Assembly: GCA_947166305.1 (NCBI GenBank)
Contig: CAMVDV010000006.1
Coordinates: forward strand, 1 to 64,000
Direction: 5' to 3'
DNA: 64,000 bases
DNA from: an uncultured Prevotellaceae bacterium
Lineage (GTDB): Bacteria; Bacteroidota; Bacteroidia; Bacteroidales; Bacteroidaceae
In this document: piece by piece, positions 43,009 to 51,676 of the stretch
How positions within the stretch are numbered: the stretch's first letter is position 1
Layout of the letters: the number at the start of each line of letters is the position of its first letter
Translations under genes and position numbers: made by a program
The notes under the pieces: model-generated
Told to the model about the DNA's origin: nothing
The model's input: the letters and a program-made list of their open reading frames with translations, nothing else
Databases searched by the model: none

Positions 43009-43182
43009 ATGAAAGAACAAGTATTGAAAGCCATGCGCGAGGCAGGAAAGCCTGTTTCGGCCGGCGAAGTGACGACGGCTCTCGGAGCCGACCGCAAGGA
43101 AGTGGACAAGGCATTTGCCGAATTGAAGAAAGAAGGCGCCATTGTGTCGCCTGTCCGCTGCAAGTGGGAGCCTGCTAAGTAA
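43009..43182 (+). CDS. Small winged-helix protein, 57 residues
   Basis: The frame ATG 43009 to TAA 43182 encodes a protein beginning MKEQVLKAMREAGKPVSAGE and continuing with a helix-turn-helix (VTTALGADRKEVDKAFAELK) and a wing-like end (GAIVSPVRCKWEPAK). The pattern is that of a minimal MarR/ArsR-type winged helix, about one third of usual length. It lies between the PPOX-family gene and the ZIP gene. It may regulate its neighbours; this is inference. Confidence 0.75.
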   Translation: MKEQVLKAMREAGKPVSAGEVTTALGADRKEVDKAFAELKKEGAIVSPVRCKWEPAK

Positions 43183-43222
43183 ATTTATAAAGGAAAAGGT
43201 ACGAGGATTCAAGAAATCTTCG

Positions 43223-43230
43223 TACCTTTG
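43223..43230 (+). promoter_or_regulatory. Promoter -7 box of the ZIP gene, five bases before its ATG
   Basis: TACCTTTG is followed by CATTC and then the ATG at 43236, so the transcript would start at or next to the start codon (leaderless). Confidence 0.6.
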
Positions 43231-43235
43231 CATTC

Positions 43236-44015
43236 ATGGAAACAATAGCCATAGGATTGCTCATCCCCCTGCTGGGCACGATGCTCGGCTCCGCGTTCGT
43301 CTTCTTCATGAAGGACGAGATGCCCGAGCGCCCTAAGAAGGCTTTGCTCGGTTTTGCTTCGGGTGTGATGGTGGCAGCGTCTGTTTGGTCGCTCCTCATC
43401 CCCGCCATGGAGATGGAGGAGGGCAGGGGAGCATGGTCCGTTCTGCCAGCCGCAGCAGGTTTTCTGCTGGGCATTGGCTTCCTGCTTTTCCTTGACGAAC
43501 TGACGCCTCACCTGCATCCTGGCAGCAACAACCCGGAGGGTCCTCGTTCGCGCCTCTCACGAACCGCCATGCTTGCGCTTGCCGTCACCATTCACAACCT
43601 GCCCGAAGGCATGGCCGTCGGCGTGGTGTTGGCAGGTGCAGGACAAGGCGCATCGGGCATCACCATGGCTTCGGCCGTGGCAGTTTCGCTGGGAATTGCG
43701 ATACAGAATGTGCCCGAAGGTGCCATCATCTCCATGCCTATGCGGGCAGAAGGAAACAGCCGGTGGCGTTCTTTCGTGCTCGGAAGTTTGAGTGGAGTCG
43801 TTGAGCCAATAGGCGGACTGGCGGTCATCTTGCTCGCCTCCGTGCTCATGCCCGTCCTTCCCTACATGTTGGCCTTTGCCGCCGGCGCTATGTTTTATGT
43901 CGTCGTCGAAGAGCTTATCCCCGAGGCTTCCACTGGTCGGCACTCCAATCTCAGCACCATCGGCTTTGCCGTCGGCTTCGTCTTGATGATGGTGCTCGAC
44001 GTTGTGATGGGGTAA
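43236..44015 (+). CDS. ZIP-family metal transporter
   Basis: The 259-residue membrane protein has eight helices. The metal-site helices show VTIHNLPEGMAVGVVLAG (helix 4, HNxPEG, about 113) and IAIQNVPEGAIISMPM (helix 5, about 151). VVEELIPEA (about 230) is also typical. It would import zinc or other divalent metals. The start gives the first membrane helix intact, although it lies only five bases after the promoter box. A histidine-containing loop (PHLHPGSNN) lies between helices 3 and 4. Confidence 0.92.
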   Translation: METIAIGLLIPLLGTMLGSAFVFFMKDEMPERPKKALLGFASGVMVAASVWSLLIPAMEMEEGRGAWSVLPAAAGFLLGIGFLLFLDELTPHLHPGSNNPEGPRSRLSRTAMLALAVTIHNLPEGMAVGVVLAGAGQGASGITMASAVAVSLGIAIQNVPEGAIISMPMRAEGNSRWRSFVLGSLSGVVEPIGGLAVILLASVLMPVLPYMLAFAAGAMFYVVVEELIPEASTGRHSNLSTIGFAVGFVLMMVLDVVMG

Positions 44016-44073
44016 TTTTATTATTGACCATTGATCATTTTCTATTGAATAACAAACAGAAAACTATACATAT

Positions 44074-44622
44074 ATGGAAACAATCTATGATTTCAAAGCC
44101 CTGACAAGCAAGGGCAAAGAGGTGGACTTCGCTGCGTTCCGTGGAAAGGTTCTGCTCATCGTCAACACGGCCAGCAAATGTGGCTTCACGCCTCAGTTCG
44201 CCGGGTTGGAGGAACTTAACAAGAAGTACAGGGACAATGGACTGGCCGTCATCGGCTTCCCCTGCAACCAATTCAAGGAACAAGATCCTGAGGGCGACGA
44301 GAAGATTGAGGAGTTCTGCCAGCTTAACTATGGCGTCACCTTCCAGATTATGAAGAAGGGCGACGTGAACGGCTCTGCCGCCGAACCCATCTTCGAGTTC
44401 CTGAAGGCTCAGGCTCCCACGGAGGAATACCACGGCCTGAAGGCGAAAGCTGCCAAGACGCTCTTCAAAGCCATCAGCACAAGCGTGGAGAAGGACAGCG
44501 ACATCAAGTGGAACTTCACTAAGTTCCTCATCTCAAAGGACGGCAAGACCATCAAACGCTATGCTCCCACCACAGAACCCAAGGACTTCGAGAAGGACGT
44601 GGAGGCGATGCTAGCAGAGTAA
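44074..44622 (+). CDS. Glutathione peroxidase-family protein
   Basis: The 182-residue thiol peroxidase has NTASKCGFTPQFAGLEELN (peroxidatic Cys, about 36), GFPCNQFKEQDPEGDEKI (second conserved block, about 67) and WNFTKFLISKDGKTIKRY (about 148). In bacteria of this type the reductant is usually thioredoxin rather than glutathione. The gene is followed after 31 bases by an MBL-fold hydrolase gene. Confidence 0.93.
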   Translation: METIYDFKALTSKGKEVDFAAFRGKVLLIVNTASKCGFTPQFAGLEELNKKYRDNGLAVIGFPCNQFKEQDPEGDEKIEEFCQLNYGVTFQIMKKGDVNGSAAEPIFEFLKAQAPTEEYHGLKAKAAKTLFKAISTSVEKDSDIKWNFTKFLISKDGKTIKRYAPTTEPKDFEKDVEAMLAE

Positions 44623-44653
44623 CAAACGACTCATTCCCAAATAACACTAAATC

Positions 44654-45400
44654 ATGGAAATCAAAGCACTCAGGATGTTCGACGGAGGGTTCATGAATCA
44701 GCCCTTCGCTTTCGGCGGAGAGGAAGGCAAAGAAGCCTTCGACGAACAAATCATCTATCGCAGTTCGCTGCAGAACTTTCTTATCGACACGGGCCAGGAA
44801 GTCATCCTTGTCGACACAGGCTTCAAGGCCAGCTACACCGCCCCTGCCAAGAAATTAGGCGCACCGCTCTACATGGGCGAGAAGGTGATGGACTATATGG
44901 ACGCCTTCGCCGCTCTTGGCTACAAGCCAGAACAGGTGACGAAGATCCTCATCACGCACAAACATCCCGACCACAGCGATTGCATCGGATACTTTCCGAA
45001 CGCTAAAATCTACATCGGAACGGAGGATGCCGACGCCATGAAGCTGGAGGGAGAGAACATCGTCCGTGCCCAGTTCGGCGAATCCTACAAGAATTTTCCA
45101 AACGCCCAGCAGGTGGCGCCCGGCATCTGGTTCGTCGAAGCCAAGGGACACACTAAGGGCAACAGCATTGTCATTGCCGAGGACGAAGGAATCTTCTACA
45201 TGTTCCACGGCGACGTCACTTATTGCGACGCAGCTCTCAAGGCGAATAAACTCAGCATCGTCTTCGAGGACAAGGAAGCTGCACGCCAGACACTCGACCG
45301 CGTCCGCGAGTTCGTCAGCCAGAACCCCACCGTCTATCTCTCAACCCATTGCCCTGAGGGATACGAGAACCTGGAGTTGAAGCGCATCATGAAGCTTTGA
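44654..45400 (+). CDS. MBL-fold metallo-hydrolase
   Basis: The 248-residue protein has the metal motif THKHPDHSDCIGYF (HxHxDH variant with HKHPDH, about 107), a second His in AKGHTKGNS (about 173), the Asp in FHGDVTY (about 190) and a terminal His in LSTHCPEGYE. This arrangement fits the lactonase/glyoxalase-II side of the superfamily. The substrate cannot be told. Its 3' end overlaps the 3' end of the convergent rhamnosidase-like gene by 14 bases. Confidence 0.87.
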   Translation: MEIKALRMFDGGFMNQPFAFGGEEGKEAFDEQIIYRSSLQNFLIDTGQEVILVDTGFKASYTAPAKKLGAPLYMGEKVMDYMDAFAALGYKPEQVTKILITHKHPDHSDCIGYFPNAKIYIGTEDADAMKLEGENIVRAQFGESYKNFPNAQQVAPGIWFVEAKGHTKGNSIVIAEDEGIFYMFHGDVTYCDAALKANKLSIVFEDKEAARQTLDRVREFVSQNPTVYLSTHCPEGYENLELKRIMKL

Positions 45401-47972
45401 CGACAAAATCCCAGTGCCCTGAGCCTATCTCCCGCGAGAAAGTAGGAAGCAACACAACACCCTTCATGCCGACGGGCACACTCACCGACATCTTCAGCCG
45501 TCCGTCTGTAAGGCGGTCGGCACGAAGATGGACGACACCATACGGGCTCTCCAACGATGTTTCCACCCAGGTTATCTGTGGAGGAAGATGGGGTGAGAAG
45601 CAAACGAGGCGAGGGTTGTCGAAGCGGATGCCGCCGAGCCACGAATAAAGCCACGTCAGTCCGCCGCCAAACATCGGGTGGCAGTGGGAATTGCCGCCGT
45701 CCCATTGCTCCCAAGTCGTGGTGGCTCCTTGTTCAATCCAATGGCCGAAGGAAGGAAAGTCGCGCTGCAGGTAGGCTGAGAGCGCTTCGTTGGCAAGGCC
45801 GGCGCGGTCGAGTACGTCGAAGAAGAGCTTCGTGCCGAAGATACCGGTGTAGAGATGTCCCTTGCTTTCCTGCAAGTCGCGGCGCAAGGCTGCTGCGATG
45901 TTGCTGTCCTGCAACATATCGAACGCAAATATGTTGGAGCCTGCCGGTCCATAACTGCCCGTTTCCGTATTGTAGAAACGGCGGCGGAAAGCCAACCTTG
46001 TTCGCTCCTCGATGGCAGAGAAGCGAGTTTTGTCATCATCCTTGCCGAGCACCTTTGCAATGAAGGACATCCGCTTGGCACAAAGCCAATAGAAATAAGT
46101 ATGGACGAGTGCATTGGACGGCCGAACGTCGGTGGGTGTACACCATTCGCCAAGGTTGCACCAGTAGGTCATGTCGTTGTTCGGCTGATAATGCTGTTCC
46201 ATTGTTCCGTCATCGCCGACCCATGTGGCGAAATAGTCCATGAGCCGTAGCATCGAAGGGTAGTTCTCCCGGAGGACAACGGTGTCGGCATAGCACAGAA
46301 AGTAGTCGGATGGCATCAGAACCATTGCCGCGCTCCACGGTACACCACCGCCGCAACCAGGTTGCCAGGGTGCTCCGAAGGGCACAAAGCCTGTCCGAGG
46401 GTTCTGAGCCAAACGCATATCGGCAAACCACTTACGGTAGAGTGCCCTGGCATCGAAGGTCTGCATCACCATCTGGGCAGCGACTTGTCCGTCGCCCAAA
46501 TAGGCTGAGCGTTCCCGATGCGGGCAGTCGCTGATGATGGAGCCGTGGGCATTGTCCAAAAGGGTGCGCCGCCAGATGCGATGTATCTGTGTGAGCAGGC
46601 TGTCGGAGCAGGCAAAGAAGCCCGTCTGCCGCAGCTCTGTGTTAACAGCCTCGGCATATATCTCAAACCCTTCCGCTGCCTTGTCTTCTGCGGAAGGCAC
46701 ATTGTCGGGACCAAGGCCTTTGATTTCCACCCGACGGAACACGAACCATGTGAAGCGAGGATGATAGTTCTCCTTGCCGTCCCCTTTCATTATATATATA
46801 TTCTCGCCGTTGGGCGATTCCGACAAATACCTTATCTCCACGCGCTGCCCTGCCTTGCCGCTGATGCCTTTGAGATGAACCCATCCGGACACTTCTTCTC
46901 CGAAATCAAAGCGCCAGGTTCCGTCGTCGAGGCGTTCGGATGTCCTGGGGAGGAGGCGTTGGCAGACCTTGTCGGCGGGCGACGTCTGTGGCTCTAACGG
47001 TCCTTGAGGCGCGTCGCAGAGGAGTGCCTTGCCTGCCATGCTCCAGTCGGCTTGGTCGTGGAGCCTTGCGTCGAACGTCTCGCCGCCGTAGATGCTGCTG
47101 TGGGTGATGCCGCTCGGTTTGGCAAGCCAAGTGCCGTCGGTGCCGACGATACGCTTGGAGCCGTCGGCATAGGTGAGATGCAGTTGTGCTATGAGGCGTG
47201 GCTTGCCGTAGGGCATGGCAAAGCCGTTGCCTGAGCCAAAGAAGCCGTTTGCGAGCCATACATCGAGGAAGTGCCTGCCCGGAGGGAGTAGGGGAGTGAG
47301 GTCATATCCGAGGTAGAGGCAGCGATAGCCAGTGAACTCATTGTCGATGGCCACGCGTGTCTTCTCGATGTCGTTGCGGTGCGTGTAGTCGGTCTGTGCA
47401 GGGACGAGGACATCGTCGCTCACCTTCCGGCCATCGACGTACAGCTCGAAGTAGCCAAGTCCGCAGATGAAGACGTGGGCATCCGCGAGTGGTTTGTCTA
47501 TCACCACCTCTTTTCTGAACAACGGCGCCTCGCTGTCGGATCCTATCCACCTTGCCTGCCACTCGGAGGGCTGCAGGGCTGTGTGGAAACGCGCCGGCTG
47601 GCTCCATGCGGAGCGACGGCCGCGTCGGTCCCAAACCCGCACGCGCCAATAGCAATCGGCGTTGCTCGCGAGCGGTTTGCCTCCGTAGCGTATGTGCTGA
47701 CTCTCGTCGCTTCTCGTCCGATGCGAGTCCCATAAGTCTGCTTTGCCTTGGAGGAGATTGTCTATCGACGTGGCCACTTGTATCTGATAGGCTGTCTGGC
47801 GTTGGTTTCTCTCGTCGGCTTCGGCGATATTCTGCCACGACAGTCTTGGCAACCCTGTGCCGACGCACATCGGGGCGGCAAGGTCTTCGCACTCCAGGCG
47901 GGTGGCACGGATGCGAGCCGACGAGGATTCGCAGGCGAAGAGCGCGATGAGGAAGAAGATTAGTTTAGGCAT
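45387..47972 (-). CDS. Alpha-L-rhamnosidase-like glycoside hydrolase (GH78 type)
   Basis: The 861-residue secreted protein starts MPKLIFFLIALFACESSSA. N-terminal beta domains (RIRATRLECEDLAAPMCVGTGLPRLSW; YFELYVDGRKVSDDVLVPAQTDY) precede the catalytic barrel with DCPHRERSAYLGDGQVAAQM (about 480), a hallmark of bacterial rhamnosidases, and a C-terminal beta-sandwich with WEQWDGGNSHCHPMFGG. It would remove rhamnose from plant or host glycans. Upstream codons to 48110 derive from array H and are excluded. Confidence 0.9.
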   Translation of the reverse strand: MPKLIFFLIALFACESSSARIRATRLECEDLAAPMCVGTGLPRLSWQNIAEADERNQRQTAYQIQVATSIDNLLQGKADLWDSHRTRSDESQHIRYGGKPLASNADCYWRVRVWDRRGRRSAWSQPARFHTALQPSEWQARWIGSDSEAPLFRKEVVIDKPLADAHVFICGLGYFELYVDGRKVSDDVLVPAQTDYTHRNDIEKTRVAIDNEFTGYRCLYLGYDLTPLLPPGRHFLDVWLANGFFGSGNGFAMPYGKPRLIAQLHLTYADGSKRIVGTDGTWLAKPSGITHSSIYGGETFDARLHDQADWSMAGKALLCDAPQGPLEPQTSPADKVCQRLLPRTSERLDDGTWRFDFGEEVSGWVHLKGISGKAGQRVEIRYLSESPNGENIYIMKGDGKENYHPRFTWFVFRRVEIKGLGPDNVPSAEDKAAEGFEIYAEAVNTELRQTGFFACSDSLLTQIHRIWRRTLLDNAHGSIISDCPHRERSAYLGDGQVAAQMVMQTFDARALYRKWFADMRLAQNPRTGFVPFGAPWQPGCGGGVPWSAAMVLMPSDYFLCYADTVVLRENYPSMLRLMDYFATWVGDDGTMEQHYQPNNDMTYWCNLGEWCTPTDVRPSNALVHTYFYWLCAKRMSFIAKVLGKDDDKTRFSAIEERTRLAFRRRFYNTETGSYGPAGSNIFAFDMLQDSNIAAALRRDLQESKGHLYTGIFGTKLFFDVLDRAGLANEALSAYLQRDFPSFGHWIEQGATTTWEQWDGGNSHCHPMFGGGLTWLYSWLGGIRFDNPRLVCFSPHLPPQITWVETSLESPYGVVHLRADRLTDGRLKMSVSVPVGMKGVVLLPTFSREIGSGHWDFVVKAS

Positions 47973-48048
47973 AGTATGTAATAGAGTTGAAAAATTGAAA
48001 AGTTGAAAAGGTAAAAAAGGTGAAGAAGTTGAAGAGGCTTGAAATCTC

Positions 48049-48136
48049 CGCGTGCGGCGTTTGGCATCTCCGCGTGCGGCGTTGGCAATCTCCGCGTGCT
48101 GCGTTTGCAATCTCCGCGTGCTGCGTTTGCAGACAG
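48049..48136. repeat. 22-bp tandem array H, four units
   Basis: Units at 48049, 48071, 48093 and 48115 all begin CGCGTGC(G/T)GCGTT. It closely resembles array B though 30 kb away, and sits next to a nested-palindrome element. Confidence 0.85.
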
Positions 48137-48142
48137 ACCATT

Positions 48143-48227
48143 CCAGCCCCCTCCAGTCCTCCTCCGAGGGGGAGGAGACTCGCCGCGAAAGCCCCTCCCC
48201 CCTTGGCGGAGGTTGGGAGGGGGCTGG
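48143..48227. repeat. Nested-palindrome element, intergenic copy
   Basis: Outer arms CCAGCCCCCTCC (48143-48154) and GGAGGGGGCTGG (48216-48227) enclose two GC-rich hairpins and the central GCCGCGAAAG (48183-48192). The UvrA copy at 63542 has the same centre in reverse (CTTTCGCGGC). Confidence 0.8.
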
Positions 48228-48263
48228 CTTTTTAACTTTTCAACTTTTAAACTTTTCAACTTT

Positions 48264-49676
48264 TTATCTCAATGGGATGACGAGCGTCTGGATGGACAGT
48301 TCGGGCAGTTCTATGTGGAGTTTGCCGTCTTTCAGCCTGAGCTTTGCCGGGACCTCGGCCATGTCTTCCGACGGCGACGTGCGGTAGATTTTTGCTTTCC
48401 TCAGCCTTGGCCTGAAGCCGCTGAACGCGATGTCGTGGACCGCCTCGTCGCCTTCCCGCCTGAGCAGCACCAGCACCAAGGTGTCACGCTCGGGACTGAC
48501 GGCGGCCAGGGCCTGCGGACACGAGGTCTCCACAATGTCGTAGCCGCGCTTGATGAAGCGGGTGCATTGCTGACGGACGTAGAAGTTTTTCACTCGCTCG
48601 TAGGTCTGACTCTGGAAACTCCCGCGGATGGTACACCACTGGTCGCTCTTTTCCTCCACGTATTGCCAGTCGAGCCATGCCTCGGGCTGTAGGTGTCGGA
48701 TGTCGTCGAACAGACGTCCGGCCAACTTCAAGTTGCCCTCGATGCCATTCCCTCCGGAGCCTGTCTCGCTCATCCAGAAGGTGATGCCGCTCTCCTTCAC
48801 CATTTGCGAGAGCCTGGCACGCTGTTCGTTGGTACCGTCGTAGGTATGCGTGTTCCACTGCCCAATCATCGGGAGCACACCGGCCGCACGGTAGGCTTCG
48901 AAGGCTTGGATGGAGTGGGCAACGCAAGTCTCGTCGGAAGCAGAGACAACGGTGCGAAGTCCCGACTGCCGGAGGATGGGAGCCAACACCCTGAGGAATG
49001 CAATCTGCGAGGCAACGTCGAAGTGGCAGCCTTCCTGCGAGCCTCCTTGGTTCCAGTAACTCGTCAACGGCTCATTGAAAGGTTCGAGCGTCTTGAACTC
49101 AATGCCGTAAGTCTCCTTGTAGTGCTTGCAGACGTCCACAAGGTAGTGGGCAAACTCCTCATAGTATTCAGGCTTGAGGTTGTCTTTCGAGGCGTCGGCA
49201 TTGCCAGCCACACATCCGCTGACGGTCATGTAGTAGGGTGCCGAGTTGCTGAAAGCTTCAAACACGGCATCGGGACGTTTCTCTTTGATTTTGAGCAGAA
49301 TCTTTCGCTGTGCCGCATCGCGTTCCCAGTGATAGCGGTCGCCGCTGAAGTCCTTGAAACCCTCCATCTCGGCCCTGAGCCCCTTGCCCGCCGCCATGTG
49401 ATGCGGAGTGCAGTGGCGGTTCTCAGGGTCCTCGCCTCCGCCGATATTGTAGCGGAAATGACTGTAGTTAAGCCCGTCGGGACTGACCAGCCAGTCAACG
49501 ATTTCGTCAATCTTCCTCTCGTCCCAGTTGCCACACTGCCCAGCCCACCAGCAGAGCGAAACGCCCCAGCCGTCCCAATGCTGGCGAATTTGCTGCGGAC
49601 TGACGTTGTAGCTGACGGCAACCATGCGCGTCGAGAGCATAAAGCCAATAAAGAGAGCCGTAATACACTTTTTCAT
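48264..49676 (-). CDS. Secreted glycoside hydrolase, GH30-like
   Basis: The 470-residue protein has a signal peptide (MKKCITALFIGFMLSTRMVAV), a (beta/alpha)8 catalytic part with GWGVSLCWWAGQCG near the start, the acid/base Glu in LEPFNEPLTSYW (about 195) and the nucleophile Glu in FWMSETGSGGNG (about 295), and a C-terminal beta-sandwich (about 385-470). The layout fits GH30 enzymes such as beta-1,6-galactanases; exact specificity is not visible. It probably works with the rhamnosidase on rhamnogalactan-type glycans. Confidence 0.83.
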   Translation of the reverse strand: MKKCITALFIGFMLSTRMVAVSYNVSPQQIRQHWDGWGVSLCWWAGQCGNWDERKIDEIVDWLVSPDGLNYSHFRYNIGGGEDPENRHCTPHHMAAGKGLRAEMEGFKDFSGDRYHWERDAAQRKILLKIKEKRPDAVFEAFSNSAPYYMTVSGCVAGNADASKDNLKPEYYEEFAHYLVDVCKHYKETYGIEFKTLEPFNEPLTSYWNQGGSQEGCHFDVASQIAFLRVLAPILRQSGLRTVVSASDETCVAHSIQAFEAYRAAGVLPMIGQWNTHTYDGTNEQRARLSQMVKESGITFWMSETGSGGNGIEGNLKLAGRLFDDIRHLQPEAWLDWQYVEEKSDQWCTIRGSFQSQTYERVKNFYVRQQCTRFIKRGYDIVETSCPQALAAVSPERDTLVLVLLRREGDEAVHDIAFSGFRPRLRKAKIYRTSPSEDMAEVPAKLRLKDGKLHIELPELSIQTLVIPLR

Positions 49677-49709
49677 GAACAGATGATTTAAGGGCGTGGA
49701 TGTACTATG

Positions 49710-49717
49710 CAAAGGTA
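49710..49717 (-). promoter_or_regulatory. Promoter -7 box of the GH30-like gene
   Basis: TACCTTTG on the minus strand, 33 bases before the start codon. Confidence 0.65.
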
Positions 49718-49833
49718 TGGAAAAGATTAGAGATTAGGGATTAGGGATGAGGGATTTTTTCTTCTTCGCAACATTTTTTTGCATTTTAGCTCTCATTTTT
49801 CACCTATCTTTTTTAATTTTTCATTATTCTTCG

Positions 49834-49841
49834 TATCTTTG
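49834..49841 (+). promoter_or_regulatory. Promoter -7 box of the GH20 gene
   Basis: TATCTTTG, 24 bases before the start at 49866. Confidence 0.65.
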
Positions 49842-49865
49842 CATCGCAAAACGAAGACCACCACA

Positions 49866-51563
49866 ATGCTGCGACTACTATCCCTCTCCCTTTGCCTGCT
49901 CCTGTCTGTCAGCATTTCCGCTCAGCGAGCAAGCTTCGACATTATCCCACTGCCCAAAGAGGTGAAGGCAGACACCACGCGATTTTATTCCCTGACAGAT
50001 GGCATGGGCATCGCCTACGATGCCTCCGACAACGAAAGTGCCCGCATCGCACAATTCCTCGCCGAATGGGTGAAGGAGGCCACGGGCTTGAGGCTATCGC
50101 TGACGCCTTCTGCCCAGGATGCTGCCTTGAGGCTGAAACTTCTCCCTTCCAAAAAGAATAAAAAAGGAAAGAAACAGGAGGCCATACCTTCTGAAAGGCA
50201 GAAGGAAGGCTACACCCTCAGCGTGACCGAGGCAGGCATCGACATCACAGCCAGCGAGCCCTCCGGCCTGTTCCGCGGTGCCCAGACGCTTCGCAAGGCA
50301 CTGCCCGTCGTGAAGGACGCAAAGAGCATACAGTTGCCCCTCGCCACCGTTTCCGACCATCCGCGCTTCCCCTATCGCGGCGTGCTGCTCGATTGCGGCA
50401 GACACTTCTTCAGCATCGACTTTATCAAGCAGTTCCTCGACGCGATGGCTCTGCATGGATGCAACCAATTCCACTGGCATCTGACAGAAGACCAAGGCTG
50501 GCGCTTCGAAGTGAAAGCCTTGCCGCGGCTCGCAAAGGAGGGAAGTGTGCGCGAAAAGACAGTCATTGGACCCGGCAGGATGCGCATTTACGACAACATC
50601 CCCTACGGTGGCTACTATACACAAGAAGAGTGTCGAGAGATAGTGCGCTATGCTGCAGAACGCTACATCAACGTTGTGCCGGAAATAGACATGCCCGGAC
50701 ACATGCAGAGCGCGCTCCATGTCTTCCCGAACCTTGGCTGTACGGGCGGACCTTATCCCGTCGCCACCAATTGGGGCGTGATGCGCGACGTACTTTGCGG
50801 TGGCAATCCCGAGACATTGGAGTTCCTCAAGACCGTCTTCGGCGAGCTATGCGATGTCTTCCCGTCAGAGTTCATTCACATCGGAGGCGACGAATGTCCC
50901 AAAGAGAGATGGCAGAAATGTCCCAAATGCCAGGCCAAGATAAAAGAACTCGGCCTCGTGAGCGACTCAAAAGACAACGGTGAAGGCGGAAGAGGAAGCC
51001 AAGACGGTCGAACCGCAGAGAATAAGTTGCAGACTTACCTGAATCATGAGATAGAACAGTTCCTCGCTTCCCGCGGACGCAGTCTTATTGGCTGGGACGA
51101 GATACTTTCCGGCGGACTGACCGAAAAAGCCATCGTCATGTCGTGGCGAGGCACGAAGGGCGGAACTCAAGCTGCCAAGCAGAAGCACCGCGTCATCATG
51201 AGTCCCAATGTCTTTGCCTACATCGACCATCCGCAGCTCAAGGACTACGGAAAGCAACCGCGCACCACCGACAGCTATGTCGTGTCCTGCTCGAAGATGT
51301 ACTCCTTCGAGCCACTCATCCCCGAAGAGTTGACCGAGGAAGAAAGCGAATACATCCTCGGCGTGCAGGCAAATCTATGGACAGAGCAAGTGGCTTATCC
51401 CGAACATGCCTTCTATCAGCTCTTGCCCCGACTGGCTTCGATGAGCGAAGTCGGCTGGTGTAGGCCGGAACAAAAAGACTTCGAAGACTTCAAATCCCGC
51501 CTGCCACGGCTCAAGAAGCTCTACGACAGGATCGGACTTCCCTATTGCCACGAAGTGGAATGA
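49866..51563 (+). CDS. Beta-N-acetylhexosaminidase (GH20)
   Basis: The 565-residue secreted enzyme has a signal peptide (MLRLLSLSLCLLLSVSISAQ), an N-terminal GH20b domain (about 25-160) and a catalytic barrel: FPYRGVLLDCGRHFF (about 168), NQFHWHLTEDQGWRFEV (about 205) and the catalytic pair in FIHIGGDECPKERW (Asp-Glu, about 343). A Lys-rich segment (KKNKKGKKQEAIPS, about 98) in the first domain is unusual. It would release GlcNAc or GalNAc from host glycans. It diverges from the GH30-like gene. Confidence 0.93.
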   Translation: MLRLLSLSLCLLLSVSISAQRASFDIIPLPKEVKADTTRFYSLTDGMGIAYDASDNESARIAQFLAEWVKEATGLRLSLTPSAQDAALRLKLLPSKKNKKGKKQEAIPSERQKEGYTLSVTEAGIDITASEPSGLFRGAQTLRKALPVVKDAKSIQLPLATVSDHPRFPYRGVLLDCGRHFFSIDFIKQFLDAMALHGCNQFHWHLTEDQGWRFEVKALPRLAKEGSVREKTVIGPGRMRIYDNIPYGGYYTQEECREIVRYAAERYINVVPEIDMPGHMQSALHVFPNLGCTGGPYPVATNWGVMRDVLCGGNPETLEFLKTVFGELCDVFPSEFIHIGGDECPKERWQKCPKCQAKIKELGLVSDSKDNGEGGRGSQDGRTAENKLQTYLNHEIEQFLASRGRSLIGWDEILSGGLTEKAIVMSWRGTKGGTQAAKQKHRVIMSPNVFAYIDHPQLKDYGKQPRTTDSYVVSCSKMYSFEPLIPEELTEEESEYILGVQANLWTEQVAYPEHAFYQLLPRLASMSEVGWCRPEQKDFEDFKSRLPRLKKLYDRIGLPYCHEVE

Positions 51564-51676
51564 AGGTTTTTCTATTTTTAAGGATTAGGGATTAGAGATT
51601 AGGGATTAGGGTTTGAATGTAGGGATGCACTGTGGCGCGACTGTTAAATTGAAAAGTTGAAAAATAAGACGATACC

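Noticed and set aside
49722-51610. ATTAGGG-like tandem words (49722-49750 and 51581-51610), telomere-like
   Set aside because: Short, imperfect simple repeats next to gene ends; no sign of a linear replicon end.
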